Assembly (NCBI GenBank): GCA_023409995.1
Contig: JAEYQN010000087.1
Coordinates: 1 to 21,577 of the forward strand
DNA: 21,577 nt
Reading direction: 5' to 3'
From: Cyanobacteria bacterium OH_CBB_238
GTDB lineage: Bacteria; Cyanobacteriota; Vampirovibrionia; Gastranaerophilales; Gastranaerophilaceae
The notes below the pieces were generated by a model. It was not told the origin of the DNA. It worked only from the letters and a program-made list of their open reading frames with translations, and ran no database searches. Every line of letters begins with the position of its first letter. The stretch's first letter is position 1. Made by a program: the position numbers and the translations under genes. Positions 5,373-13,528 of this stretch are shown here, in pieces.

Positions 5373-6674
5373 ATGTCTAATAAATTAAGATCGGTTATCC
5401 TTGCTGCGGGTAAAGGCACAAGAATGAAATCTGATTTACCAAAAGTATTACACCCTATTTTCGGCAAACCTCTCTTGGGTTATGTTATAGACGCCGTAAA
5501 CAACACAAATTTAGCAGACGAAAACTATATTATAGTCGGGCACAAGTCTGAACTTGTTGAAGAATACGTATCAAAAGAGTATAAAAATGCTAAATGTATT
5601 CTACAAGAACCACAGCTAGGAACTGGTGATGCAGTAAATAAAGCATACAATGACTTATTAAATTTTGATGGAGAAGTCATAATACTTTGTGGAGATGCGC
5701 CACTAATAACAAGTGAAACAATAAAGAAATTTGTCGACATACACAGAGAACACTCTAGTTCATTAACAGTTATGTCAGCAATATTCGAAAACCCTACAAA
5801 TTATGGCAGAATAGTACGAGGTCAAGATGGCGGTCTCAAAGCCATAGTAGAAGAAAAAGACGCAAATCAAGAAGAAAAAGCTATAAAAGAAATTAACGCA
5901 GGGATATATTGTTTGAATTGGAAAAAAATATCACCTGCTTTTTTAAATTTAACCTGCAACAATGCACAAGGTGAATACTACCTCACAGACATAGTTTCAT
6001 GGGCTGTTAATCAAAACCTGAAAACACAAGCTTACGTGCTAGAAAATAATGAAGAAATATTCGGCATAAATTCAAAAGCACATCTTGCTGAAGCAACAAA
6101 GATGTTAAATACAAAAACAATAAATAAACTATTAGATGATGGCGTATCTATTGTTGATCCAAACAGTGCATTTATTTCACCGGAAACAACAATTGGTGCA
6201 GACACGGTTATTTATCCTAACGTATATATCTCTGGAAAGAATACAATAGGTAAAAACTGTAAGATAGGTCCGTGTGCTCACATCAGAGATGGAGCTTTAA
6301 TTGGTGATAATGTAAGAATTGGAAATTTTGTCGAGATAAAAAAATCAGTTATAAAAGATAATACAAATGTTTCACACCTTAGCTACATTGGAGACAGCGA
6401 ACTAGGAAGCAAGGTAAATATAGGAGCAGGAACTATAACTGCAAACTATAATCCAATAACTAAAGAAAAATCAAAAACAATAATCAAAGATGGGGCAAGT
6501 ACTGGCTCAAACTCAGTATTAGTAGCACCCGTTATAATAGAAGAACAAGCATCAATTGCTGCCGGAAGCGTAATAACAAAAGACATTGAAGCATATTCGC
6601 TTGCAATAACACGCTCTCCACTTAAAACAATAAGAAATTGGGTAAAAGATAAAATTAATTGTATAACTAAATAA
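5373..6674 (+). CDS. glmU: Bifunctional GlmU: GlcNAc-1-P uridylyltransferase / glucosamine-1-P acetyltransferase
   Basis: A 433-residue cytoplasmic enzyme making UDP-N-acetylglucosamine for peptidoglycan and LPS. The N-terminal pyrophosphorylase domain shows LAAGKGTRMKSDLPKVLH (10-27), LGTGDA and LCGDAPL. The C-terminal left-handed beta-helix begins near residue 262, with hexapeptide repeats such as IGADTVI, IGKNCKI, IGDNVRI and IGAGTITANYN. The acetyltransferase His is in SHLSYIGD (337-344). The C-terminus, ending VKDKINCITK, is about 20 residues shorter than in E. coli. The ribosome binding site is weak (GAGAG). prs follows 17 bases downstream; both supply precursors for nucleotide and wall synthesis, and the glmU-prs order is common in many bacteria. 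Confidence 0.95.
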   Translation: MSNKLRSVILAAGKGTRMKSDLPKVLHPIFGKPLLGYVIDAVNNTNLADENYIIVGHKSELVEEYVSKEYKNAKCILQEPQLGTGDAVNKAYNDLLNFDGEVIILCGDAPLITSETIKKFVDIHREHSSSLTVMSAIFENPTNYGRIVRGQDGGLKAIVEEKDANQEEKAIKEINAGIYCLNWKKISPAFLNLTCNNAQGEYYLTDIVSWAVNQNLKTQAYVLENNEEIFGINSKAHLAEATKMLNTKTINKLLDDGVSIVDPNSAFISPETTIGADTVIYPNVYISGKNTIGKNCKIGPCAHIRDGALIGDNVRIGNFVEIKKSVIKDNTNVSHLSYIGDSELGSKVNIGAGTITANYNPITKEKSKTIIKDGASTGSNSVLVAPVIIEEQASIAAGSVITKDIEAYSLAITRSPLKTIRNWVKDKINCITK

Positions 6675-6691
6675 TGCTTTAGGAGGCAAAA

Positions 6692-7702
6692 ATGGAACTT
6701 CAGATGGCTTTCCCTCAAGGTGAAAAGACAATAAACCCAACGCATGATATTAAATTATTTGCGGGTCGTTCAAACTACAAATTAGCAGAAGAAATAGCTG
6801 ATTACCTAGGAACAACTGTTGGTCCGATGATTATAAAGAATTTTGCAGATGGTGAAATATATGTACAAGTTCAAGAAAGTATCCGAGGAGACGATGTATT
6901 TATTATCCAACCACTCTGTAATCCAGTTAATGAAAACTTAATGGAATTATTAATTATAATTGATGCTTTTAAAAGGGCAAGTGCAAAAACAATTACAGCA
7001 GTAATTCCTTACTATGGTTACGCTAGACAAGACCGAAAAACATCGGGAAGAGAAGCGATCACTGCAAAACTGGTAGCTGACTTATTAACAACAGCTGGTG
7101 CAGACAGAGTTTTGGCAATGGATTTACATACAGGTCAAATCCAAGGTTTCTTTAATATCCTTGTTGACCACATTTTTGCAACACCTGTTCTCGTTGACTA
7201 CATAAAAAACTTAAACATAGCACCTGAAGATATGGTTGCAGTGAGCCCAGATACGGGAGGGGTTCCAAGAACCAGATATTTTGCAAAAGAAATGGAATGC
7301 TCACTTGCAATTATAGATAAAAGAAGAGACAAGCATAACGAAGCAATTGCTAGTCATGTAATTGGTGACGTAAAAGATAAAATTTGTATAATGTTTGATG
7401 ACATAATTGACACTGCAGGAACCATTTGTGAGGCAGCAAAGTTGTTGAAATCAAAAGGTGCAAAAGACGTTTATGTATGTGCTGCACACCCTATTTTCTC
7501 AGGACCTGCACTTGGAAGACTAGAAGACGCACCAATCAAGGAAGTTATAGTTACAAATACCATTCCTCTTGAAGTAGACAACATTCCTGAAAAAATAACG
7601 CAATTAAGCGTAGCGCCTTTATTAGGAGAAGCTATCTCTAGAATTCATGATGACGAGTCTGTAAGTTCGCTTTTTGGATTTGAGAAAGAATACAAAATTT
7701 AG
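6692..7702 (+). CDS. prs: Ribose-phosphate pyrophosphokinase (PRPP synthetase)
   Basis: A 336-residue class I PRPP synthetase, making phosphoribosyl pyrophosphate from ribose-5-phosphate and ATP. Two phosphoribosyltransferase-type halves are visible: KLFAGRSNYKLAEEIADYLG (24-43), the catalytic YYGYARQDRK flexible-loop region, DLHTGQIQGFF, RRDKHNEA, and the PRPP-binding loop MFDDIIDTAGT. It has about 20 extra N-terminal residues compared with short bacterial versions. The start is set by AGGAGG (6681-6686) five bases upstream of the ATG. It is co-transcribed after glmU and closed by a terminator at 7727-7750. Confidence 0.96.
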   Translation: MELQMAFPQGEKTINPTHDIKLFAGRSNYKLAEEIADYLGTTVGPMIIKNFADGEIYVQVQESIRGDDVFIIQPLCNPVNENLMELLIIIDAFKRASAKTITAVIPYYGYARQDRKTSGREAITAKLVADLLTTAGADRVLAMDLHTGQIQGFFNILVDHIFATPVLVDYIKNLNIAPEDMVAVSPDTGGVPRTRYFAKEMECSLAIIDKRRDKHNEAIASHVIGDVKDKICIMFDDIIDTAGTICEAAKLLKSKGAKDVYVCAAHPIFSGPALGRLEDAPIKEVIVTNTIPLEVDNIPEKITQLSVAPLLGEAISRIHDDESVSSLFGFEKEYKI

Positions 7703-7726
7703 TTAAATTAAACTATCTACAAAAAA

Positions 7727-7750
7727 GAGAGACGACAAGTCTCTTTTTTT
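7727..7750 (+). terminator. Intrinsic terminator after prs
   Basis: AGAGAC / GTCTCT stem with a GACAA loop, followed by seven T. It is preceded by an A tract that can extend the stem against the T run. Confidence 0.8.
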
Positions 7751-7828
7751 ATGCTTTTATATATCTTTTGCTCCAATTCTATTTTTGACTTAGAAAGAGC
7801 GCTAAATCTGAGTATTTTCTTAAGAAAC

Positions 7829-7873
7829 TTTAATTAATTTAAAGAAAAAAGATTTTTCTTTAAATTTATTAAA
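7829..7873. repeat. 45-base near-perfect AT-only-type inverted repeat between prs and rimP
   Basis: Left arm 7829-7849 and right arm 7853-7873 pair at 20 of 21 positions around a 3-base AGA centre; only 7835/7867 mismatch. The inner 14 pairs (7836-7849 with 7853-7866) are perfect. Each arm holds just one G or C. It could be a cruciform, a protein-binding site, or a hairpin at the 3' end of an RNA or in the rimP leader. The 7751-7900 stretch holds no other feature I can support. Confidence 0.6.
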
Positions 7874-7900
7874 ATTAATGTTATTATATTAATATTAAAA

Positions 7901-7927
7901 GGAAACGGCCACACCGTTTCTTTTTTT
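7901..7927 (+). terminator. Terminator in the rimP-nusA leader, probable attenuator
   Basis: GAAACGG (7902-7908) and CCGTTTC (7914-7920) form a stem with loop CCACA, followed by seven T. It lies 37 bases before rimP and 150 bases after the separate prs terminator, so it is not needed to end prs. An AT-rich stretch with possible -10 boxes (TATTAT 7882-7887, TATATT 7885-7890) lies just upstream, but no clear -35 is seen. It fits attenuation of the operon by its own product NusA, as known in Bacillus subtilis. Confidence 0.7.
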
Positions 7928-7964
7928 ATTAGCAACAACATACCAGTTTCATAAGGATAAGCAG

Positions 7965-8492
7965 ATGAAAAATGAGAAGAAACATGAATCAAGCAGTCAG
8001 GGAAAAATCGAACACTTTAATAAACATGAAGTTATAGATAAATTGATTCCTCTTGTTGAAAATACCGCAATAAGATTCAATCTTATACCTGTTGAAATTG
8101 ATTTTTCAAAAGAAAATCATCGATGGTTTCTTAGAATATTTATATACTCTCCAGCCAGAGAGATAACTCTTGAAGATTGCGAAAATGTCTCTAGGAGTCT
8201 GGGTGACTTCTTAGATGAGCTTATACCAGTCAAATATTATCTAGAAATAAGCTCACCAGGAATAGAAAGAAAGTTAAAATCAGATAAAGAATATTCTATA
8301 TTTAAAGGAAAAGATATCACCCTAAAAATAAAAAATGCAATTGACGATAGCTTTGATAAACAATTTGTGGCAAAGATTGTTGAATTTGATGAAAACAATG
8401 GGCTAACGATATATAGCTATAAAAATAAAAAAGAAATGATTGTCAAAAAAGACAACATAATATACGCAAAATTATATTCAAGTGACATATAG
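7965..8492 (+). CDS. rimP: Ribosome maturation factor RimP
   Basis: A 175-residue protein, somewhat longer than the usual ~150 because of a charged N-terminal tail (KNEKKHESSSQGK). The N-domain core shows LIPLVENTAIRFNLIPVEIDF, RWFLRIFIYSPAREITLEDCENVSRSL and the signature YYLEISSPGIERKL (~97-110), followed by a C-terminal SH3-like beta domain with KGKDITLKIKN. RimP helps assemble the 30S subunit. AAGGATAAG lies just before the ATG. It is co-transcribed with nusA, whose ribosome binding site overlaps the rimP stop codon, which is the near-universal bacterial gene order. Confidence 0.94.
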   Translation: MKNEKKHESSSQGKIEHFNKHEVIDKLIPLVENTAIRFNLIPVEIDFSKENHRWFLRIFIYSPAREITLEDCENVSRSLGDFLDELIPVKYYLEISSPGIERKLKSDKEYSIFKGKDITLKIKNAIDDSFDKQFVAKIVEFDENNGLTIYSYKNKKEMIVKKDNIIYAKLYSSDI

Positions 8493-8502
8493 GAGACAAA
8501 TT

Positions 8503-9732
8503 ATGATTAAAATCGGAACAGCGCTATTTGAAGCGTGTGAACAACTGGAAAGAGAAAAAGGAATTTCTAAAGAAGTTATTATAGCTTCACTATGTGATGC
8601 AATGGTAACAGCTTATAAAAAGCATATAAAAGTAAAAGAAGCACCAAATGTTGAAGCTATACTTGACGAACAAAGTGGAGAAATAGGTGTTTTCAGAACA
8701 AAACTTGTCGTTGAAACGGTTGAAGATGAAAACCTTGAAATTTCATTAGAAGATGCAAAAGAAATAGATGATGAAGTTGAATTAGAAGACGAAGTCAAAA
8801 TAGAAGTTACGCCTGAAAATTTTGGCAGAATCGCTGCTCAATCAGCAAAGCAAGTTATAACTCAAAGAATAAGAGAAGCTGAAAGGAAGTTAGTTCTTGA
8901 TGAATTCCTTGATAAAAAAGGAACTTTAACAACAGGTATTATCCAAAGGGTTGAAAACAGAAATGTAATAGTTAATATAGGTAAAACTGACGCTATAATG
9001 CCAGTAAAAGAACAAATTCCTGGCGAATACTACAAATCTGGCAATAGAATCAGAGTTTTTGTACTTAATGTAAAAGAAACTTCAAGATTGCCTCAAGTAA
9101 TAGTTTCTCACGCTCACCCTGAAATCGTAAGAGAACTTTTTGAACTTGAAGTTCCTGAAATAGAAGACGGAATAGTAGAAATCAGATCAATCTCAAGAGA
9201 AGCTGGATTTAGAACAAAGATAGCAGTTTCAAGCAATGATCCTGATGTGGATTCTGTTGGTGCTTGTATTGGACCAAGAGGAAGCAGAATTCAAACAATT
9301 ATTGGCGAACTTAGAAATGAAAAAATTGATATAGTAAGATACTCTGATGATCCTGTAGAATACATCGTAAATGCACTTTCGCCAGCAAGAATTGTCTCCG
9401 TGGATATCCTGGCAGATGATGAAACATCAAGAGAAGCATTGGTAATAGTTCCGGATGATCAACTAAGTTTAGCAATAGGAAGAGAAGGTCAAAACGTAAG
9501 ACTGGCTCACAAACTAACAGGTTGGAAAATAGACATAAAGAGCGTGTCTCAAGCTGAAACAATGGAAAGAGAAGCTCCTGCATCATTTACAGAACCTGAA
9601 TACACAGAAGAAGTTTCTGAAGTTGATGAAGAGATTGAAGAAGAATCAATTGTTGAAGAAGAATATGCGGTTGATGAAGAAGACGTTACTTCATTAGAAG
9701 GTAGCGAAGAAGAAGTTACTGAAGAAGAATAA
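8503..9732 (+). CDS. nusA: Transcription termination/antitermination factor NusA
   Basis: A 409-residue RNA polymerase-associated factor. Domains in order: the N-terminal polymerase-binding domain (1-~130), S1 (~140-203, GIIQRVENRNVIVNIGKTDA), KH1 with CIGPRGSRIQ (~255-265), KH2 with AIGREGQNVRLAHKL (~324-338), then an acidic tail of about 50 residues rich in Glu. There are no C-terminal acidic repeats of the E. coli type. The start at 8503 is chosen because AGGAG (8491-8495) sits seven bases upstream; an in-frame ATG at 8482 lies inside rimP and before that ribosome binding site. The usual followers ylxR and infB are absent; a terminator and an unrelated gene follow. The leader terminator suggests autoregulation. 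Confidence 0.96.
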   Translation: MIKIGTALFEACEQLEREKGISKEVIIASLCDAMVTAYKKHIKVKEAPNVEAILDEQSGEIGVFRTKLVVETVEDENLEISLEDAKEIDDEVELEDEVKIEVTPENFGRIAAQSAKQVITQRIREAERKLVLDEFLDKKGTLTTGIIQRVENRNVIVNIGKTDAIMPVKEQIPGEYYKSGNRIRVFVLNVKETSRLPQVIVSHAHPEIVRELFELEVPEIEDGIVEIRSISREAGFRTKIAVSSNDPDVDSVGACIGPRGSRIQTIIGELRNEKIDIVRYSDDPVEYIVNALSPARIVSVDILADDETSREALVIVPDDQLSLAIGREGQNVRLAHKLTGWKIDIKSVSQAETMEREAPASFTEPEYTEEVSEVDEEIEEESIVEEEYAVDEEDVTSLEGSEEEVTEEE

Positions 9733-9751
9733 TAATTAGCTCAATTCAATT

Positions 9752-9785
9752 AAAAGAGGCCGATACACTCGGTCTCTTTTTGTTT
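9752..9785 (+). terminator. Intrinsic terminator after nusA
   Basis: AAAAGAGGCCGA pairs with TCGGTCTCTTTT (one G-T pair) around a TACAC loop, running into a T tract. It ends the rimP-nusA operon. Confidence 0.9.
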
Positions 9786-9852
9786 AAAAAGATTAAATAG
9801 AAAAATAGATTAGATATTAAGATATATGCATAAAATCTTAATTGAGTTAAAA

Positions 9853-9858
9853 TATAAT
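9853..9858 (+). promoter_or_regulatory. -10 element of the TPR-dusB-GIY-YIG operon
   Basis: A perfect TATAAT lies 21 bases before the ATG at 9880. No good -35 is seen at 16-18 bases. Its position makes the in-frame ATG at 9826 unlikely as the translation start. Confidence 0.45.
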
Positions 9859-9879
9859 GGGATCAGAAAGAGTATTGTT

Positions 9880-12012
9880 ATGAAAAAACTATTGTCGACT
9901 ATTTGTTTATTGTCAGTTCTAGGTATAATGCCTTGTCTTGCAGACGATGTATATTCAGATGATGACTATGTTGATAACGCATATTATCAACAAGGGCTTC
10001 AATATTTACAGAGTTTTCAATACACAAGTGCTATAAATGAATTCAAAAAAGCTCTCCGAGAAAACCCTGCAGACCCTTCCGCAAAAATAGGGATAACAAA
10101 CGCTTATATCTCAAGAGCAGCATATTACAATAACAAAAGTCAAGAATACCAGAAAGCAGTAAACGACTTAAGATCAGCGCTTTTCTACATGAAATATTAC
10201 GATGGAATGAACAATGACTACAATAGTTCTGTTGCTATATCCTCAGCACAGCAGAATTTAGATAATCTATTTTCCGCACTTAAGATTGACACTTCAACAA
10301 AAGCAAAACTAACTGCAGCCAAAACACTGAGGGCTCAAGGTGAATTTGCAGCTAGTGCCTATGAGTTATTTCAAATAATTAATGATAATCAGTATAGAAA
10401 AGAAGCATATGTCGGAATCGGCGATATAATGAAAATCTTAGGGCAAAATCAAAAAGCAGTTTTTTACTACGAAAACGCGGTTAAACTGGACGATAAAAAT
10501 GCGGATCTTCACTTAAAATTAGCCAGAGCTTATGAACAAATAGGTAATCCTGATGGGGCCGCAACAGAATATAATTCAGCACTTCAAAAATCTGCGGAAA
10601 AGGAAGATATACTACTTTCATTACAAAAAATATGGCAACAAAAAGTCGCAGCTAATCCAAATGATGCTGAGTCACATGCAAACCTTGGTGTTGTTTATCA
10701 GAAACAGAAAAATTTTGTAGCGGCTATGGAAGAATACCAAAAAGCTGAAACATTAAATCCAACAAATGTTAATACACGACTTAATTTAGCAACATTATAT
10801 CAATCTCAAAAAAATTACGATGGAGCTATAGCAGCATATAATTCAATAATTCAACTCTATCCGAATCACGTTGAAGCTCACATCTATAAAGCTCAATGCC
10901 TAAAAGAATTAGGACAAAATCAAGAAGCAATTCAAGAATATAAATTAGCCTTAGGTTATGACCCTAATAATAAACAAGCAAGGGAAGGAATGTTTGATCT
11001 TTTAAAAGCAACTATGCCAGCTGATCAAATATTATCATTCCTATATCAAAATGTACAAAATCAGCCTCTAAATTCAAGCACTTATTATCAATTTGCATAT
11101 GAATTACACAAAGCAAACAAATTAGATGATGCAATAACGTTCTACAAAGAAACACTAAAGCTTGATCCTGCCAATATTGATGCCTATGTGAATTTATCCC
11201 AAGTATTCAGGCAACAAAAAAAGTATAGTGAGGCAATTGCAACTATAGATCAAGGTAAAAAATTAAATCCAACTAATACAACTATCTTAAATCAAGAAAA
11301 ATCAATTAAAGTAGAGATGTCCTCCCTATCAATAAATGACGCAGGAAAATTATTTGAAGAAGGTGCTTATACCAAAGCGTTGACAGAATATGCAAAAGTC
11401 CAACCAGCGACTGCAGAATCTTTATTAGGAATGGCCGCATCTTATCAAGCACTGGGACAATCACAAAGAGCAATAGAATATTATAAACGCGCTTTAACAT
11501 TAGATCCATCCAATGCAGATGTATATTATTACTTAGGTGCGCTATATTCAGACATGGACAATTATGGTACCGCTCGTACATACCTTACCAAAGCAATAGC
11601 CATGGACAAAAACAATACAAAAGCTCAAGATATTCTAAAATTTGTAACTGAACAAGAAAATAATGCAATTCTTGAAAAGGCACTAAATTTATACGATCAG
11701 AAAAGGTATGTCGAATCATTGGCTATTATTAACAGCTTCATAGCGAAAAACCCAAATAATGGTACTGCTTATTATTACAGGGGACTCGTCTATGACGCAC
11801 AAACAAAGTATGCTCTGGCAATTGCAGATTATCAAAAAACAGTAAAATTCGCGCCAGATATAACATTAGCGCATTACTCTCTTGCATTAGACCTAGATTC
11901 TGTGGGAAGACATCTAGAGGCTAAAGCTGCTTATCAAAAATATCTTTCTGCTAAACCAGAAGAAAATGACTACACAAAATATGCTAGGAAACGCATATCT
12001 CAGATAAAATAA
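9880..12012 (+). CDS. Secreted tetratricopeptide-repeat protein
   Basis: A 710-residue protein with a signal peptide (KKLLSTICLLSVLGIMPCLA, cleavage near residue 22) and then TPR units over nearly the whole length. Repeats are visible from YYQQGLQYLQSFQYTSAINEFKKAL onward and include YVGIGDIMKILGQNQKAVFYYENAVKL, HANLGVVYQKQKNFVAAMEEYQKAE and YYYLGALYSDMDNYGTARTYL. I estimate 12-14 units. It is rich in Asn, Gln and Tyr. The location should be periplasmic or outer surface, probably a scaffold for protein complexes; the partner is unknown. The start at 9880 is preferred over 9826 because it begins the signal peptide and follows a TATAAT. Its stop overlaps the dusB ATG by one base (TAATG), so a tRNA-modification gene is translationally tied to a secreted protein. 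Confidence 0.88.
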   Translation: MKKLLSTICLLSVLGIMPCLADDVYSDDDYVDNAYYQQGLQYLQSFQYTSAINEFKKALRENPADPSAKIGITNAYISRAAYYNNKSQEYQKAVNDLRSALFYMKYYDGMNNDYNSSVAISSAQQNLDNLFSALKIDTSTKAKLTAAKTLRAQGEFAASAYELFQIINDNQYRKEAYVGIGDIMKILGQNQKAVFYYENAVKLDDKNADLHLKLARAYEQIGNPDGAATEYNSALQKSAEKEDILLSLQKIWQQKVAANPNDAESHANLGVVYQKQKNFVAAMEEYQKAETLNPTNVNTRLNLATLYQSQKNYDGAIAAYNSIIQLYPNHVEAHIYKAQCLKELGQNQEAIQEYKLALGYDPNNKQAREGMFDLLKATMPADQILSFLYQNVQNQPLNSSTYYQFAYELHKANKLDDAITFYKETLKLDPANIDAYVNLSQVFRQQKKYSEAIATIDQGKKLNPTNTTILNQEKSIKVEMSSLSINDAGKLFEEGAYTKALTEYAKVQPATAESLLGMAASYQALGQSQRAIEYYKRALTLDPSNADVYYYLGALYSDMDNYGTARTYLTKAIAMDKNNTKAQDILKFVTEQENNAILEKALNLYDQKRYVESLAIINSFIAKNPNNGTAYYYRGLVYDAQTKYALAIADYQKTVKFAPDITLAHYSLALDLDSVGRHLEAKAAYQKYLSAKPEENDYTKYARKRISQIK

Positions 12013-13019
12013 TGAATGAAATTAAAAGAAAAGAAATTAAAAGAAAAGCTACCCTCAAAGAAATAAAGATTGGAAGCTTAAAGCTTAACACTAATGTAAG
12101 TTTAGCCCCAATGGCAGGAATCACAGATTCTCCAGTCAGACAGCTTATAAGGAAATATACAAAAACAGCGCTGCTAAATACAGAAATGATTAGTTCAGAA
12201 GCACTTGTTCAACGTCCAACTGGCACTATTTTACATTATGAACGAGAAGAGCATCCTCTTATTTTTCAACTATCAGGCCACAAACCTCACTTGATGGCAA
12301 AAGCTGCAATGTTGTTAGAAGAGAAAGCAAGTGCAATAGATATTAACATGGGTTGCCCTGTTAATAAAGTTGTAAAAGGAACAGATGGCTGCGCTTTAAT
12401 GAAGAATTCCGAACTTGCTGCCGACATAATAAAGGCAATAAAAGATAAAATAAATATACCAGTAACCTGCAAATTTCGTCTTGGATGGAGCCAAAATGAA
12501 ATGAATTATGTTGAATTCGCAAAAAAAATGCAAAATGCAGGAGTTGATGCAATAACAGTACATGCCAGAACCAGATCACAAATGTACTCAGGTAATGCCG
12601 ACTGGCGAAAAATAAAAGCGTTAAAAGAAGATATAACGATTCCAATATTTGCAAATGGAGATGTTGTAGACATTGATTCTGCAATTAAATGTATAGACGA
12701 GTCTGGCGCTGACGGCGTTGCCATAGCTCGAGGAGCAATAGGTGACCCCACTTTATTGTATAGAATAGAGCATTACTATAGATATGGGGAAAAATTACCA
12801 GTTCCATCAATAGCTGAAAGAATTACTTTATTAAAAGAACATATTGAGTCTGAAATCAATTTAAGGGGAGAGGATGTAGCACTGAAATTTATGCGAAAAT
12901 TTTATCCCTACTACATAAGAGGATTCAGAGGCGGCTCTGAGTATAGATTTAACTTAGTACGTGAAGAATCATATAACACAGTGCTAAAAATACTTGATGA
13001 GATCATGAATATTGGATAA
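12012..13019 (+). CDS. dusB: tRNA-dihydrouridine synthase (DusB type)
   Basis: A 335-residue FMN enzyme reducing uridines in the tRNA D-loop. The TIM-barrel motifs are in order: LAPMAGITDSPVRQL (31-45), TEMISSEAL, FQLSGHKP, INMGCPVNKVVKGTDGCALM (111-130) with catalytic C115, CKFRLGW, ITVHARTRSQMYSG, IFANGDV and VAIARGAIGDP. A helical C-terminal domain follows, with ALKFMRKFYPYYIRG. The start at 12012 overlaps the TPR stop; an ATG at 12016 is out of frame. The 3' end overlaps the GIY-YIG gene by 8 bases, so the three genes form one coupled unit. Confidence 0.95.
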   Translation: MNEIKRKEIKRKATLKEIKIGSLKLNTNVSLAPMAGITDSPVRQLIRKYTKTALLNTEMISSEALVQRPTGTILHYEREEHPLIFQLSGHKPHLMAKAAMLLEEKASAIDINMGCPVNKVVKGTDGCALMKNSELAADIIKAIKDKINIPVTCKFRLGWSQNEMNYVEFAKKMQNAGVDAITVHARTRSQMYSGNADWRKIKALKEDITIPIFANGDVVDIDSAIKCIDESGADGVAIARGAIGDPTLLYRIEHYYRYGEKLPVPSIAERITLLKEHIESEINLRGEDVALKFMRKFYPYYIRGFRGGSEYRFNLVREESYNTVLKILDEIMNIG

Positions 13020-13281
13020 AAAATATTATACATACATTCTTCTGACCGAATCCAACACTTTTTATTGTGGCTATACAGATGATGTCAATAAAAGATTTAA
13101 AAAACATCAAGATGGAACTGCTGCAAAATACACAAGAGCTCATAAACCAATAGAAATAGTATACATAGAAGAATTTGCAACAAAACAAGAAGCGATGAAA
13201 GAAGAACATCGGATTAAAAAATTAAAACGACAGGACAAAGAGCTGTTAACTATTCAATATAAAAATAAAAAGACCGATTAA
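13012..13281 (+). CDS. GIY-YIG domain protein (UPF0213/YhbQ-like), TTG start
   Basis: An 89-residue stand-alone GIY-YIG nuclease-fold protein. The first strand YYTYILL, the second motif YCGYTDDVNKRFKKHQDG with its conserved Arg, then AKYTRAHKPIEIVYIEEF and the Glu-containing helix KQEAMKEEHRIKKLKRQDKELL are all present. Members have been linked to DNA repair or nucleic-acid cleavage, but most are uncharacterised. The frame has a TGA at 13006 and no ATG until mid-gene, so the start is TTG at 13012, inside dusB and probably reinitiated after dusB. The stop codon sits in the loop of the terminator hairpin. Confidence 0.88.
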   Translation: MDKKYYTYILLTESNTFYCGYTDDVNKRFKKHQDGTAAKYTRAHKPIEIVYIEEFATKQEAMKEEHRIKKLKRQDKELLTIQYKNKKTD

Positions 13282-13293
13282 CTCGGTCTTTTT
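13267..13293 (+). terminator. Intrinsic terminator overlapping the end of the GIY-YIG gene
   Basis: A perfect 11-pair stem, AAAAAGACCGA / TCGGTCTTTTT, has loop TTAAC. The gene's TAA (13279-13281) is inside the loop and the last four codons form the left arm. The A/T-rich flanks let it work in both directions, so it may also stop tRNA-Cys transcripts. Confidence 0.9.
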
Positions 13294-13296
13294 ATT

Positions 13297-13368
13297 AGGC
13301 GGCACCCAGATTCGAACTGGGGGATAAAAGCTTTGCAGGCTTCTGCCTTACCACTTGGCCATGCCGCC
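13297..13368 (-). tRNA. tRNA-Cys (anticodon GCA)
   Basis: On the minus strand, acceptor GGCGGCA / TGCCGCC is followed by the typical D arm GGCCAAGTGGTAAGGC. The anticodon stem GAAGC/GCTTT encloses loop CTGCAAA (anticodon GCA), and the T arm contains GTTCGAATC. The discriminator is T (U73), the known cysteine identity base. CCA is not encoded. Confidence 0.95.
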
Positions 13369-13500
13369 ATCTTAAAATTCATATTCTGAAATAATTACAG
13401 CCTTAAAAAGATTACTCAATTATTCAGTAATACATTTTTATCATAAAATATCAAGATTGTAAATTAGTAAAAGACTTATTGTCAAAATAATCCATAACGC

Positions 13501-13528
13501 TCCGCATTTTATGCATAAAAATAGCGGA
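13501..13528. repeat. Imperfect hairpin just downstream of tRNA-Gly
   Basis: TCCGC (13501-13505) pairs with GCGGA (13524-13528), which is part of the tRNA-Gly 3' acceptor strand. Between them is the perfect palindrome TTTTATGCATAAAA (13507-13520). In the tRNA precursor this trailer could compete with the acceptor stem or guide 3' processing. Confidence 0.45.

Noticed and set aside
8482..8502. Upstream in-frame ATG for nusA
   Set aside because: It precedes the AGGAG at 8491-8495 that serves the ATG at 8503 and adds residues not matching NusA.
12361..12684. 107-residue Leu/His-rich minus-strand frame
   Set aside because: Shadow of dusB, where the catalytic motifs lie on the plus strand.
13369..13522. 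Possible small RNA or further tRNA between tRNA-Cys and tRNA-Gly
   Set aside because: No cloverleaf, promoter-terminator pair or open frame is visible, only AT-rich spacer.
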